From Poecilobothrus nobilitatus (Eukaryota > Arthropoda > Insecta > Diptera > Dolichopodidae), in the NCBI GenBank assembly GCA_947095535.1, contig OX352774.1, positions 235,997,825 to 236,061,824 of the forward strand: 64,000 nucleotides of DNA. Reading direction: 5' to 3'. Position 1 is the stretch's first letter; each line of letters opens with the position of its first letter. Below, one piece after another: positions 1 to 14,214 of this stretch. The notes beneath the pieces were generated by a model. That model saw only the letters and a program-made list of their open reading frames with translations. It had not been told where the DNA came from and made no database searches. A program made the position numbers and the translations under genes.

Positions 1-702
1 TTCATAATTAAAGTACTTATTTTCATACTTATATGAAAAATTTTAATAAAAATCATATAGGATTTAATTAATATTTTTAAAATCATCATAATTTTTCATT
101 ATCCATTATTTTTAAATTGCCTTTGCAATATCTAAATCAATTTTTATATCAAATTTGTGAGGATTACTACAAAATTTCCAAGAAATCCTCTTAGATCAAT
201 CCATACTTGAAAACGCATATTATACTTACATGAAAATGTAATTTATTATTATCATATATCGCGTAATTTAATCTTAAAATACTAACTTTTAAAATTAGTG
301 TTTGTTATTCTTATTTTTTTTTAATGCTAAGACACGACTTATTTCAATAAGTTTAACATAAGTATATATGTAAGTATCTTATGAATAATAAAATTATTTT
401 TTTGACATACTAAAAAATCAAGTAAAAATAAGTTTGCTTTATATAATACATAATATTTATACCAGTATGATATTTTTGGGTATGTTAAAATTGTTCCACC
501 GTTTGTAACATATCGAAATTAGCATGACAGATATAACCCCACGGATATGAATCGGACTATAGAATCAAAAATGAATCGATTACGATATACCGCTCTGTGC
601 ATCGGTTTGATTATCGTTAAATGGCAGGTTGGAATCTTCTTTGAGAGAGTTCACCCAAAATATATGTAGTTACATATATTTTTATATGGTTTTTTTGTTT
701 TA
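1..702. other. AT-rich sequence without a recognised gene
   Basis: No gene is seen. The stretch at about 480-660 is more complex in composition than its surroundings but matches nothing I recognise and has no long frame. The rest is ordinary AT-rich noncoding DNA. Confidence 0.6.
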
Positions 703-880
703 GTTTATTTCCATGCTACATAAATATTACAAGGAAACTTACACAGCCTTTCCTTTCCAGGTGCGGCTGAAAATGTCGCAAGAGGAAATTATTCTTACGA
801 TGTGTGTGAGATTCGAACCTACACTCCACCCTGTGTTTACAAAAACATTTTATACGCTCTCACCCAGAGACCTTTTTTAT
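703..880 (-). mobile_element. Diverged tRNA-derived SINE, family 2
   Basis: Read on the minus strand this aligns with the better-preserved family 2 copies at 14515, 25453 and 56523. Shared pieces are the GAGCGTATAAAAT stretch after box A (here GAGCGTATAAAATG), a box-B-like GGTTCGAATCTC, the ACACACATCGTAAG block, and the AGGAAAGGCTGTGTAAG body. The tRNA-like 5' end is badly decayed and no target-site duplication is clear, so this is the oldest of the four copies. A 79-codon open frame here (713-952) is only an accident of the SINE sequence. Confidence 0.75.
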
Positions 881-3800
881 ATTTTATTCATACATGCATA
901 CTTATTTTTAAAAATTTATTTTGGATTTAAAAATTTATTTGGACTAGTGTAGGTATCCAGAAATATTAATATTATATAATTTACTTATATTAATGACGAT
1001 AACACTAATGATTGATTAGAATATGAAATTAAGTTTAATTATTGTACACGAATCACATTACATATTAAATTTTAAAAGATATCCAATTTGTATACATTTA
1101 TTTCATGGAGAGTCAGAACTATGGCAAGGGAATGGAATTGTATTCTTCGTCGTTTTTTTTTTTTAAATTTAAAATTAAAAAAAAAAAAAAAGTACTCAAA
1201 CTTTGAATCTAAGAATTTAGTTAATTATGAAAGTAAATAATTAGTCTTACTTAGAAAAAATACATATAATGTGATATTGATGGATCTACTTATTAAAATT
1301 TATATATATAGGTATCTTTAGAATTATTTTAACCATTCATTTTTAACATTAAGTTTCACACCAAATATACATACATACAGGAATAATCTTGAATTGAGCA
1401 TCAATTTTTACCACAATTAAACTAAAAACCATACAAAAATGAATAAAAATTAATAATAAATTATTTTCAAGCAGCTTCTTCTTAAGTACAAGTAATTACT
1501 TTTAGTGTTACCTATGACCTAAAAAGTAGCTAGCTTAATTTTTTTGTTTTTTTTTTTTTTTTTTTAATCCAAAAGGTCTTAACATATAACAATAAAAACT
1601 TTGAACTCCCCTGTAAAGAGAAAAAAAAAATAAAAACAGAAACAATATAAAATTCAATGATTTAAGATTTTTTACAGTTAAATAAAATATAAAAAAAAAA
1701 GCACAATAAAATTACATAATATCTACTGTATAACAAATAACAATACAAAAATTGAAACAAAAATTACAAAAAAAAAAAAAAAAATTGAGAAAAGAAAGAC
1801 AAAAAAACATTTTGAATATTTAAACAGATTATATTGTTGTTTCTTTTTTTTTATTTAAAATTACAAAAAAAAAGAATAAAAACAAAATAACAGAAATGAA
1901 ACAAAACATATAAATTTTATTTTGTGTTTGTGAAAGGAATGATTTTTTTTTTTTTTTCTTGTAAGGCTTCATTTACATATTATAGTTCTTCTTTTCTTTG
2001 TCTTCAATTTCATTTCTTGTTTCTTGTTTGTTTATGTTTTTTTATTTTTATTTTGTATGTCTACTCCTTATGTGTGTTTTTCCTTGTTGGTGAGCTATTA
2101 TTTGTTCACCTTCTTATTTTTATTTCAATAAAATATTTTCCTTTTTGTTTTTTTTTTTCTTTTTTTTTAGTTCTGTTTATGTCATTTGGTTTTTCTTGAT
2201 GTGTTTTTCATTACAATTAAATTTATAAAGTTATTTTAAAATTATTAATTGATTTGTAATGTGTTTGATATTTGGATAATTGGTTAGTAATCTAGATAAT
2301 AAGATTAAAAGGTACAATATCATTTCCTTCTTCTCGCCTTTTAATATCCTATTCTCAGCGTATAGTGACATACGGCGTATTAAATCACAGTTAATAGGTA
2401 TTCGTTATTTTTAATCAAATTTTTAATTATAATTTATCACAGGCTCAATGAAACTTAAAATAATATAAATGGGACTAAAATTTTTTATTCTCTCCTGGAA
2501 TGGAATAACGGTTCCATATTTAAGAAAAATCAATTTATTGCTTTACAATCTCTTGCTATTCAAAAATCAATAAAAAAAGTTTGCGGATCCTTTAAGGGTT
2601 CAATTCACGTATTTAAACTGAATCATAGTTTTTATCGTGCCAGGAGTTACCTATCGTGCTTAGGGACCTATTCACTTAAACTATTTCAATTCTGTTCTTT
2701 TTTTATATCATTTGGTATAATTTTACTGTTTTGCATAACCTTTTAACATAGCTCTACTCTAAGTCTTTTCAACATTTGATGTCTACAGTTTATTTCTACT
2801 ACAATTATTGTCCAATAAAAAGTTTAATTTTTATATACTTTTGGCGGACAACTGAACTTCAAATTTGAAAACTGAAAAATTATGACATACGTTTCTACAA
2901 TTTTAGACTTAATCTAAAAAATTAACAAAAAATTTAACAAAGAAGTTAATAAATTTAGGGGTTATTAAGGAAACGTATAAATTTCTGAAACATTCTTTTA
3001 GATTTTTATCCGGGCAAATGAAAAAAAAGTTATACTCATTAGATTGCAGTTTTTGAATTAACTATAAAATATAAGTATTATTTACAGAAATTTACAGATC
3101 AAAAAACTTTTTTTATCCTATTATTTACAGGAACAAATAAATATATATATAAATATTTCTCCTTGGATTTTTCTTTTATTTAAAATATTTTAACAGTAGT
3201 GGGTACTTTTTTCTTATTTTATTTTTTTTTATTTTTAAATAAAGATATTTTCAGTTAAATAACTGTAATGAATGATATAAGTATAAATACGTGTATATTT
3301 ATATATGTACATATATAATATACGTATAATTATTTATAGGAAATATATTACATGTTACTTATTAACAACATTGTAGGTATTGTTTAAGATTTTTGTTAGT
3401 CTTTTTTTTCTGTTTTTGGATTAAATTTAAACAAAAAAAAAAAAAAGTAACAATAAGTAAAGAAAATTTCGCGGTTTATTTCGATTTTTTTTTTTTTTTG
3501 TTTATTATTGAATTCGCTTTAATTTGTTAACAAATATTTACGGTAAAAATTAGAACACTTACATATGTATATACCTAAGTATATAGGATTATAATACGCG
3601 TATTTTAGTACAGTTAAGAGCAAAATAATGGTAATTATTAGTTTTATATTTTTATTATTCATTCCTTTTACTGTAATAAAAACTGTAGCGGTTCTATATT
3701 AAGAAAATTTGAAAAAAAAATCATTTTAGTATATAAGTTGATATAACATTCAAAATTCTTTAAGTTTAAGGTTTAAATTTCTATAGTAACAGTAAAATTT

Positions 3801-4376
3801 CTTGTTAAATTCTTATCTAATTTATTTATTAATTATCTAATGTCAAAAATATTTGTACTTTTTTCCTTTATTTTTAGAAAATTGTATAAGAATTAAATTT
3901 CCAACTGACATAATCCCGAAAAATTTTATTTAGCTAAATTTTATCTTGCATGCAAGTTAAATGTCAAAACTGAAATTAAATCAAAATTTGATATATCAAT
4001 ATGATTTATGATTTCTTATTATGAATTTATTAATTAATTTAAAATTATAATCTATAAATGATATTTTTTTTTTGTTATTTATTATCTTCTTTTACTTTTT
4101 ATTCAAATGCTATGGAGTATTTAACATTTCCTGAAGTTGTTACATTAATCACAAAAAAAAAACATTTCAGAAATTTCTTTTGTTTTTTTCTTTTTCATCA
4201 TTTTCAGCCATATTTATTTTATACAAAATGTCAAAAAACTGACAGAAAATAAAAAATTATGCAAGTTGAGAATTTGAAATTAAGTTAAGAAAATTTATAT
4301 GTTAGTTCAAACTTAGAGTTGAATTTAAGTGTTGAAGGATAGGTAGCAAAAGTTAAGTGTAAAACGTTTTAACTTG

Positions 4377-4495
4377 TAGGTTATAGAACCATATATAGAT
4401 CGAATGCATGAAACGGAACTTGAACTCAACTCTTTTTTTTCTTAAGTAAAAACTCATTTTCTGAGTTCAAGCTCAGTTTTATTCATTCAACCTAT
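4377..4495. repeat. Inverted-repeat (MITE-like) relic
   Basis: The left arm from TAGGTT through CTTGAACTCA (4377-4432) is matched in reverse complement by the right arm from TGAGTTCAAGCTCAG to CAACCTA (about 4461-4494). Arms are roughly 35-50 bp and imperfect, with the best block a 9-bp TTGAACTCA/TGAGTTCAA pair. The fold-back suggests a small decayed DNA transposon. No target duplication or coding capacity is visible, so the class is unknown. Confidence 0.45.
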
Positions 4496-7400
4496 AAACT
4501 GTAAATCAAAATCCCAGTAAATTTAATCAAACCATTTGAATTTAATTAAAAAAAAAACAATGCATTTCAATTATTTTAAACGTAACTGTAAAGATTTAAG
4601 TAAAAAACATATAACAATGTTAAATATATTTGTATGACCTTCAGTTATTTGAAATGGTAATTTAAGGTAAAATTCAACCAATAAAATTAATCTTTTTTTT
4701 TTGTTATGTATATGTATGCATATATAAATATATAAATCTATAATTAATGTCTATATTAAATTGGAAATTTGAAACCCGCAATCATTATTTAAATTACCTA
4801 TAGATTGGTACTGTACATATAAAACCTCATATATATATATATATGGATATTTTAATAACTTTTGCTTTTTTTCATTATTATATACTAAATATTATTATTT
4901 AATGTACTGATAATTGCACCTAATTACTATTTTAATAAAATTACAGATAAATATAATTTTGTAAAATAATAATAAATAACGATAATAATAAAAAAAAATA
5001 ATAATTAGTTATAAATTCAAATAAATAATGGTAACTAAAAATTTTTTTTTTATGGGTCAGACATAAAAGAAAAACAAAAAATTTAAAATCGATTAGCAAT
5101 GAAAAAAAAAAAAAAAAGCAAAACCATATTTAGAAACAATTTCATATTAAAAAATTTTAAGATTTTTTTATAGACCAGATATTTCTGTGGCTCTATATTT
5201 AAAAATAATATAGAATTTAATTAGAAATTAAAATAAAACTATAACATATTTAAATACCAAATCCTATTTTATAGTACCATATTTTTATATATATACCAAT
5301 ACTCAAAGTTAAAATCTTGAATTTTATACTAATGTACCATGTAGATAATTTATTTCTATATTAATATGGCATATATATATTTTTTTTTATTCTCAAATTT
5401 AATAGGGGTTGTGGTTATTATATTGTATATTAAAAAAAAAAGCTGTATTTTCTTCAAGGTCTTCATTAGATTTAATTTCATTGTTAAAAAAAAAAAAAAA
5501 AAAAAAATCTGGTATAATTTTATTGAATTTTTTATGCATTTTCTTACAATAAATCTTCTATACTTATATGCATATATAGGTGTAGTTAATATTTAAATTA
5601 GTGCATTTTAAAATTTCCTGTCATAAAATTCAGTAAATAATTATTTATGTAAATATACAAATACTTATACGTACATATTATGTTAATTATCATGGTTTGG
5701 TGTTTTTTTTGTAATTAAAGTTACCTTCTGTTAAAAAACCATACTAATTATTTTAATGATATTAAATTATATTATGTCTAAATTTATTTTGAAGGTATAC
5801 TTCCAAAGGTATATTATTTCAAAATTAAATAAAAAACTGATTAACAAAAGTTATATATATGTATACATATTAATTTATGTTATTTAGAACATTTTTTTTT
5901 TTTTGTGATTTTTAAGTATGTCTCAAAATGATTCCAAAATTTTAATATATCAAATTTCGCCAAAAAAGAAATTTTCAAAATTTGACAAAAAATGATCGAA
6001 AGTTAAATTTTAAAATCGACAGGAGGTTGTATACATATTATAAATATTAATTAAATATCTTTCAGCAGTTGTTCAGCAGAAAAACAAAACAATTTTGTAA
6101 ATTTCCATTTTATATACAAAAAAGTCGCTTCAAAATTCGAGTAAAAATTTCAAACTTATATCAAATTTACGTTTTTGATATTTAAGTCGAAATTTTAAAA
6201 AAACGTATTTAACAGGATGCTGGATTTGACAAAAATATTTGGTGACGATTTATATACTTATACAAAAAATTAGTTTAGAATAGTGAAAACCCTGATTTTT
6301 TGACACAACTCTCATATACCCAGAGTAAAGTTTATTTTACTTTTTTATGTAAACATAGAAGAAAGTCACCTTTAAGTGTTATATTTTATGAAAACAGCAT
6401 TTCGATTTATTGTAACTTGTATCTAGTTTTTCCGCATCAACTTATATAAGTTGAAAAAAGAATTTGCGAATGTGATATTTTATTGAAATAATAGGGTACA
6501 CGTTCTTACAATTTCTCTATAATTCTAAAATTTACTTAATTGAGACAAATGTTTTGATGAAACGAACCTTTATAAAACGACTTTTGTGATATCCCCTCTT
6601 TTGTTCTATAGAAAGTCTTTTAAATATTTTTATAACTCTTTGTCCTAAAACCAATAAAAAGTGTTTGTTACCACCTTTACAAAATTAAAAATATTTCGAA
6701 AAAAGTTATAATTTTGATTTTTGAAAATAAAATTTTGCCAAGATTTTCAAAACAATTTAATTAGAACTCAAACTTTGGGATACAGAAATATATTTTTATG
6801 AATGTTCAACCCAAAATGTATTAAAAACGTTCTAATCTAGATTTTATTAATTTTTTGTTAAAAATTACATTTTTAAAATTTGAAATTCTGGCGGGTACGA
6901 TAATTTTTTTTCAAATAAACCTTTTAATTGGATTGGAGGTGAAGGAATTTCCCAAGAACATTACTGAAAAAAATGTAATCACCCTTTTGTATTTTTAGAC
7001 CCAAGGTAGATTATTCTTACATATAGTTTATTTTTTTATACACATTTTTACTAAGCCATCATCTGAATAGCTTTGTTAATTTTGTAGCAGTAAGTGTCTT
7101 TTTAATACGACTTTGAAACCTATTTCTGTTTCATACAAAATCATTTCACCAACTCAGACATACTTAACTAATTTTTTTATCCTTATGAAAAATTTAAATA
7201 TTTTTTTTTTCTTAAATATGGTTATGTTCGTTCACTAATAAAATATTTTCTTAAAATTCTCTATTTATTTTAATTAACTTAAAAAAGATAGGACAAAAAA
7301 AAATGAAAATAATTTCAATAAGGATCATGCAGACTTCTTTAATAATTAATATTTTTTTTTTTACCAGTTAATAAATTTTCCAAGTAAATTCTATTGAAAG

Positions 7401-7692
7401 GTTCAAAATGTCTTTCAATTAGCATTTTTTTTTTTTTTTTTTAATTCTCATCATAATTTCTAAGAGTTTTATTTTTATTCAATTTCATTCCATTCTTCCA
7501 TTCGGATTCATTTTATTTATAGTGACGGGTCAATTTTTAGCAATTACATCTTTGTTAATTATTTCTATGAAAGTGTTTTTATTTTTTATTAAATTCCAAC
7601 TAACTAAAAATAAATTTTCGTAACTAATTAAAAACTGTATAAGAAACAACAAAAATTTTTGTAATAAAGGAAATAAATTGAACGAATTTTCT

Positions 7693-7746
7693 TGCTTTTA
7701 ATTTCATCTCTTTTCGAATTTCTAATAATTTTCGAGATGAAAAGCA
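7693..7746. repeat. Short hairpin-forming inverted repeat
   Basis: TGCTTTTAATTTCATCTC on the left pairs with GAGATGAAAAGCA on the right, with two unpaired bases in the left arm and a loop of about 22 bases. This may be chance in AT-rich DNA, but the stem includes mixed bases. Confidence 0.3.
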
Positions 7747-8549
7747 AAATAAAGAAGTCCCTTTTTTTATCTTATTATGAGGATCACACAGATTTCATAA
7801 TTTTTATCCCTCATCCCTTCTTTATTTTCCCTAAATTTTTATTTTCTTTTCTGAAGAAAAAGAAAACTCATTTTCAGAAAATTTTTTCAAAATTTATAGT
7901 TTTTTTTTCATGAATTCAATTCACGTTCACAAAACAAATAAAAAAGAAAAAAAATTTAAGATTACGATTAAATATTATAATAGATGAATTGTAAAAGGAT
8001 TCCTTTTTTGCTTAATCATCAGGAACTTGAACAAAAAAATAAAGAAACACATAAAGTAAAAGAAAATTCTATTATTACGAACATGAACATGAATTGTATT
8101 AAACACAATGCAAAAAAAAATAAAAGGGTTCCAATTATCCTTTAATTAAGTAATTTAGATCCCTTTTAAAATAAAAAAACTTCACTATCTCGGAGTAGTT
8201 TATCGCTATTAATTCATCCTAGACTGATTCATAATATGAGGTAATTTTTTTTTTAAATCCATAATTTTACACCTAAATTTAAAATTTAAATTTTATATTT
8301 TGAAAAATAAAATTGTTAATGATTTGTATATATTTTTATACAACAAAAATTAATTACCTATACCGTGTTTGGGATTTTAATTTGAGACTATTAAAAATGA
8401 AAGACCGAAGACTTCAGCAATAAGTAATTGCTCAGATTAAAAAAAATAAAACACCGCTCATGGCAGTGACCCCAATTAGCGTGTTAGCACCGTTTTGCTA
8501 CCACTTCCGTGACCACAAGTTTTATAATAAGGCTATATTAGCTTTTATT

Positions 8550-8925
8550 TTAGATCCATTTCGTTGCGTTCAGAAACCTTACAATTTTTGTAAGTTGCCT
8601 AACCGCTAGATCACTAAGATCGTTGAGTTGATGGCTGCCCAGAGTTGCACTTCTGGCCCTAGCCTTCGCTGGGCACTTGCAGGTGAAGTGTATGATGGAT
8701 TCTTTCTCATTCTGTTCACCACAGCTGCGACATGATGAATTGAATGGGATATCTAGTCTAGCCGCATGTTCACAAATTGGCCAGTGGCCCGTGAACACAC
8801 GTATTATTCTGGCTATATTCCAACGGGATAGCTTCAAAAGATTATCAGTTCTTTTTTATCATACGATCGCCAGACTTTCCTGGCCGTACAACATGTGACT
8901 AGCTCATTCCACCTTCGATTTGCCA
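8550..8925 (-). pseudogene. Decayed non-LTR retrotransposon ORF2 C terminus (zinc-knuckle end)
   Basis: On the minus strand, 8837 down to 8550 encodes the end of a LINE polyprotein. It contains LSRWNIARIIR, then VFTGHWPICEHAARL, then a CCHC-like knuckle (CRSCGE...ESIIHFTCKCPA), then LTKIVRFLNATKW just before the stop. This order (TGH, LGI-like box, CxxC...H...C, final RFxxxTKW) is typical of the C terminus of RNase-H-bearing LINEs of the I/LOA/Jockey type. Further upstream the frame shifts: residues like ARKVWRSYDKKE lie in a different frame at about 8850-8900. The copy is therefore a 5'-truncated, frameshifted relic. Sequence at 8438-8549 is probably its 3' UTR. The clade assignment is inference. 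Confidence 0.8.
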
Positions 8926-10006
8926 AAAACAAAAAGTGGAGCAAGATATCTCTCTTAACGCTGTTTAGAGGTGGATCTATCCTATACAATTACTTTACAG
9001 CAATTTTGATTTGATTATAGTAGACATTCCTTTTTATTGCAATTCTCTGAATTATTTAAAGCTTCAAAAAAGTACACTTAATTCTTTATTAAATTTATGA
9101 ATTTTTATTTTAATTTTTTCTATGTTTTTTTAAAAAATTTAAAACTTACGTGTAAAATTTTATATTACATCAATCGAAAAAGTCATCAGAAACTCATTAC
9201 ATATCATTGAATTGCAAAAAACAAAATGTTTATTCTTAAAACTTTTCCTTTAATTTTTAAACTGCTATAAATATGCAACAATAATTAACAAATTTACAGT
9301 AACGGTAAAACTCAAAAAAAAAAAAAAACAACACAAAATGTTTATTCTTTTTTAAGTTCAACCGATAACAATAAGACATGAACCAAAGGTAATTATCATT
9401 AAACACAACAACAATAAGAACGAAAAAATAATATAAGGATTAACTTTAATGTACTTTAAATAAAAAGGACTTCCTGACAGAATTTTATCCTAGATTATAA
9501 TTATTCTTCTTCATAAATATGTATTTAAAGGAAGACAAAGAAATGAATGAATTAAGATAGATTAGTATTACCATTAAATGGTAAAAAAAAAGTTTGTTAT
9601 TTTTTTTTTTCTTTTTTTTTCATTCCACCAACAATTTTTTAATCGTTATTCAACTTCTTCTTATCCTTCATTCCAATAATGAGCTTTTGTATTCATCTCA
9701 TAATAAATATTTAAACTTTTTAAAATAAAAACACCTGATTTTTATTGTTTAAGGCATTAATAACTTGAGTTTTTCACAAAAAAACTTTGCATCAAGTAAA
9801 TAATGCTTTAGAAGTTTAGAGAAATTTTCAAATAAGAAACCAAAAGAAAAATTTTTCAATCACAGACTAATGAAGCTCGTAAGTAGTTAAGTTAAGTTTT
9901 GTTTATAGAAAAATGAATTCAAAAGAAATTTCTGTATCTAAAAGAAGTTTAAACTTTTACTTTAACGAACAAATACTAGCAAGGAAAAGGTGTTTGGAAT
10001 TGTGAG

Positions 10007-10049
10007 GGGTGGTAAAGAGAATTGAGTGACGTGAATTGCTTTACCACCC
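10007..10049. repeat. Perfect 11-bp inverted repeat (hairpin)
   Basis: GGGTGGTAAAG at 10007-10017 is the exact reverse complement of CTTTACCACCC at 10039-10049, separated by a 21-base loop. It is conspicuous because it is GC-richer than its surroundings. It could be a small MITE relic or a protein-binding or RNA hairpin. Nothing adjacent identifies it. Confidence 0.5.
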
Positions 10050-10951
10050 GACTAAAGTATTCTTCTTAAAGAAATGCAGTTTTTTTTTTTTTGTGAGAGA
10101 GGATGAACGTTGTTTTCATACATAACTTACTTAGAATACAAAGAGCATGTTGCTCGCATGTTGCTGTACAAGTCACTAAAAAAATCAAAATTCCTTTACA
10201 ATCTTATGGAGCCTCAAAACTTAATAGATATGTCATATATTTCACCAAAATCTCCGCCAGATATTGTCTAAAATGGCATTTCTTTAATCATTTTCATGTA
10301 CACCATTTTTTGTATGCCAAGTCAATAATTTTAACTAATATGACTTAAAGGAAAACAAGCCACTTAAAGGATAGCATCCAAATTGAATGCTACTTTAACA
10401 AGGACATCGCAAATTAAAATTAAAGTTAAAAACAAATTAGCAAATCTGGCCCAAATCGGAAGTTCGAAAAAGTTCAGTTATTTTATCAAAATCTGAATTT
10501 TTATCAAAATAAAAATAAAAAACCGAATAATTATATAACTTTTCATTTTAATTCTATTTCAAAAGTTGTTATGCAAATATAACAAGATGTATAACAGATT
10601 TAAATTAATGTACTGGAATAAAAATAAAATCAAATTAAAAATTTATTATAATTTTTATTTTTTTTCACTTTTTTGATGCTGATTTAATTAAATGCTGTTT
10701 TTTACGTCACTTTTTAGAAAAGGATGAAAAAAAATTAAAAAAAAAAAAACAATTATAAAAGGAAAAATTATTTTCTCCTGTTTATATTTCATTTAAATAA
10801 AAATTATAATGATAAAAATTAAAATAAAGAAAAAACAAAAACGGGATGATTATAATTTAAAAAAAAAACAATTAAAGTTTTAAGTTTTTTTTTTCAAAGA
10901 ATATACAAAGTAAAATGAAAACTTAAATTTTCTTTATTTTCTTTGTATTTG

Positions 10952-10973
10952 TCTCTCTCTCTCTCTCTCTCTC
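10952..10973. repeat. (TC)n microsatellite
   Basis: About eleven uninterrupted TC units in otherwise A/T-rich DNA. Confidence 0.9.
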
Positions 10974-13900
10974 ATTGTATTTCTCTATTTATTTGTTATT
11001 TTTCTTAGTGTTACTGAGTCCCCTTTCTATTTTGATAATTAGCAAAATAATAATGAATAATTCAGAATACTCCAAGGTTTTATTCTTACGACATTAAATC
11101 ACTTTTTAGATGTTTTAAAACGTTTCAGTTGCAAACGATAGGATTTTTCTTTGAACAGATTTTAACTATACAGCTTCCTAATTTAGATGTGATCTAAAAA
11201 TTCTTTTTTAATTTTAAAAATAATACAATTAAGTATAACGGTTAATAATTTGATTTACAATAGAGAACTTTGCACGTTCAATATAACTGTTAATCAATAG
11301 GAACATTAGAACCAAAATTTTCATTCAAAAGGACTAGCATGAATAAGAATTTATTTGTCAGTAAAATCATAGGTAACTATAGCTAAAATAAAAGTTGCTT
11401 CTATACAGATCAATAATCAACTGCTTATATATAGAGAATCTGATTAAAGGAACTAAAATAAAGTTTAATTTAAATTAAAAGAGGTTTTATAAATGCCCTA
11501 TGCTCTATAAAAGAATCAGTAAGAAAACGAAAACTTAAAATGTTTCCTAAATAATATTTTTTTTATGCAATACTAGGCTCAAGAATTAAGAACACTTAAA
11601 AAAAATTGTTGGTCTAAAATCTTCTTAAAGAGGTAAACAAAATTTTTATTTGTTGAACAGAGTTGAAATTAATGCCAACGATTGTTATAAACGGAATAAT
11701 AAGAAATAATTTGAATGCAAAAATATAATTATGCAAAAAATATTACCAAAAAAAAAAAAAAATAAAATAAAAAAAAGACTACAGTTTTAAACATATACAA
11801 AAAAATTTCTTAATGAAAAATTTCCTTAAAGTTTCTTTCGGTAAAATAAATATAACTTTAAACAGATTTAAGTTTTCCCTTTAAAGATTTCATTAAATAA
11901 ATATTAGATTTATGTTGATTTTTTAGTCAGTACACAATATTACAAACTTATTTAAATATTTACTTGAAATTCTAACTAATTAAAAATTGACATTGAGTAT
12001 TTAAACCTTGAAATTTATAAAAGCATTAAAAACATAAAGTGTTGTGAAGAGAAGAGTAAAATGAAAACATATTCATTTATTTTTAAAATTAAAATATATA
12101 ATCACTGAGTTGTTGATAATGATTGAATGATGCATTTATAAATTTATAAACAGTAAAAATACATTAGAATCCTTTAAAAGTTCTATAAAATTCAATTTAT
12201 TTCTGATAATTTTGTTTTCTTCGCAAATTTTCTACTTTATATTAGAGTTGAGTGTCATAAATTTTCTTTATATTCCTTTAAAAATTTTTAGGATATTGTA
12301 TATACGTACTAATTAATAGCTGACGAAAAATCTACGAAAAATACGTCTATAAATGGACAACAAATAATAACTACAAAAAAACAGGATTTACTACAATACG
12401 TCCATATCAATTTAACATTAAAAGTATATAATTTATTAAACTTAGCTGTCTTCAAAGCATTCCAAAGAGAAAAAAGGAGAGTTTGTGCTGTCGATCCCTA
12501 TGTAGTTCAAATTCTCTGATGGCATGGAATTTCCTGATGTTTAAGGAAATTCGTTTATGGTACGAACATTGCGAATTTAAAACAATCTTCCAACTGGAAG
12601 AATTGACGATGATTACATATGCAACGAGCAAAGATTCAAGCTGAACATAAACAACTTTGACTATCAATTTGAAATCAATTTTCATTCTCTAAGTTAACTT
12701 CTTTTAATTAGGCAGTAAAAGTCATAACCTATGTTAATAGGTTAGAAAGGTGGTGTTTAGTGGGTCTTTAGGTGGTTTCCACCTACCCTGGCAAAAAAAA
12801 AAAAAAACAAAATATACGAAATAAGGGTTTTAACGTTGTGATTCATAATTTACACTTATGCTTTGATCAAAGTTTAGATTCTTTTGTATATTTTTAGTCT
12901 TAATAAAAATAATATTGAAGTAAAAGAGAGATCCATAACAATAACAAAAGTTGTCAGTAGTCAAATAAAAATCTGACAGAAAAGAAATTATATAATAACA
13001 ACTTTAGATAGAAAAGCTTAACCGTTTACAGAGTAAAATACTTACATTATTATATTCAGATTCGACTGTATTATAAATATAAGAATATAATGAATAATTT
13101 TAATTTACCTCTTCTCTGTCATTCTATTAAAATCCTCTTCTTTTCATTGTTAAATAACAGCAATAGTAACAAAATATATAAAAAAAAAAAAAAAAAGCAT
13201 AAAAATTATCTTTCTATTGTCTTGAAATAATAATGAAATGTAAATAAGTATGTACTAGAAAATTTTTTCTAATGGATGATTGTTTAGTAATTTTTTTTGT
13301 ATTTACAAACAAAAAAAAAAAAGCAAAAATCAAATGGAAATATTTAAAGAAATAAAAAAAAAAAAAACAAAACAAAAAAAATGGAGAATTTTCCAAAGAA
13401 AACCCACTTTATATTGCATTCATATTAAATTATTCTTGGTTTAATTCTATAGTTTCACAATATGATTTTAAATTGTCACTCATATTCAATTGTTAACAAT
13501 CTATATAAGAGATGATTATCCTTTTAAATAAAAAAATCTTTAAATATGTAAATATACGTAAATATATATATGTAATGTATTATGTACATATTATAATATA
13601 TCATTCGTATATTGAATATTTTTACAATTTTTAAACAAAAAAAAATGAAAGTGTAATTAAATATGTATTTTAATTCTTGCATTATTTTACAAATAAATAA
13701 AACTTAAAATCTAATTATGACTATTTCTTTATATTGAAAAGTAATATTTATTACTATCGATATTAGTTGATCTTAGTTTTAATTTTATTTACACCTATGA
13801 TTTGACCTTACAAATTTAAAATTTGGTACCGAACTACATATATCAGTGTAGGATTGGAACCTGTATTCCATCGCTTAATAAACCAAGTAGTTAACCACCG

Positions 13901-14214
13901 AAGCTTCCTCTACTATTTAATAGAAAATAATAAAATATCTATTTATAGATATTTTATTGGTAACAACACTTGTCCAAATAAATTAAAATCATTAATAGCA
14001 TAAGAATTGTAGCAAGTTCCAATATTTACACTTATTGTATATATTAGACATATTATATATAATTTAATGTAAAATATTTTTAAATGTTAACCTCTAATTG
14101 TAAGTAAAACTTTTATTGTAAATTTTTTTTGTAGGAAGTTATAGTACGAACGTAGCAAATTAAAAAAAAAATCAAAATTTAATTATATACCTAACCTCTA
14201 GTAGAATATAGGTA

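Larger units (their letters stand above)
881..8437. other. Long AT-rich noncoding stretch
   Basis: No convincing exon was found on either strand. The stretch is dominated by A and T homopolymer runs and TA-rich microsatellite. Exceptions listed separately are an inverted repeat at 4377-4495 and a hairpin at 7693-7746. A short piece at 2330-2365 (TCCTATTCTCAGCGTATAG) resembles 51925-51945 and may be a LINE tail relic. The open frames here, such as 1924-2199 and 7692-7913, are runs of Phe, Leu, Ile and Lys expected from poly-T and poly-A DNA. Confidence 0.6.
8926..14214. other. AT-rich noncoding stretch
   Basis: No gene was recognised. A (TC)n microsatellite lies at 10952-10973 and a perfect 11-bp hairpin at 10007-10049. 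The segment 12450-12720 is more complex and contains a 77-codon minus-strand frame (12452-12685). Its predicted residues match no family I know and it has no flanking splice evidence, so I leave it unannotated. The remainder is homopolymer-rich DNA. Confidence 0.55.

Noticed and set aside
1924..2199. 91-codon plus-strand frame
   Set aside because: It opens at a non-ATG codon and is a Phe/Leu/Ser-rich translation of poly-T DNA.
12452..12685. 77-codon minus-strand frame in a more complex segment
   Set aside because: The composition is interesting, but no domain, splice site or start context supports a gene.
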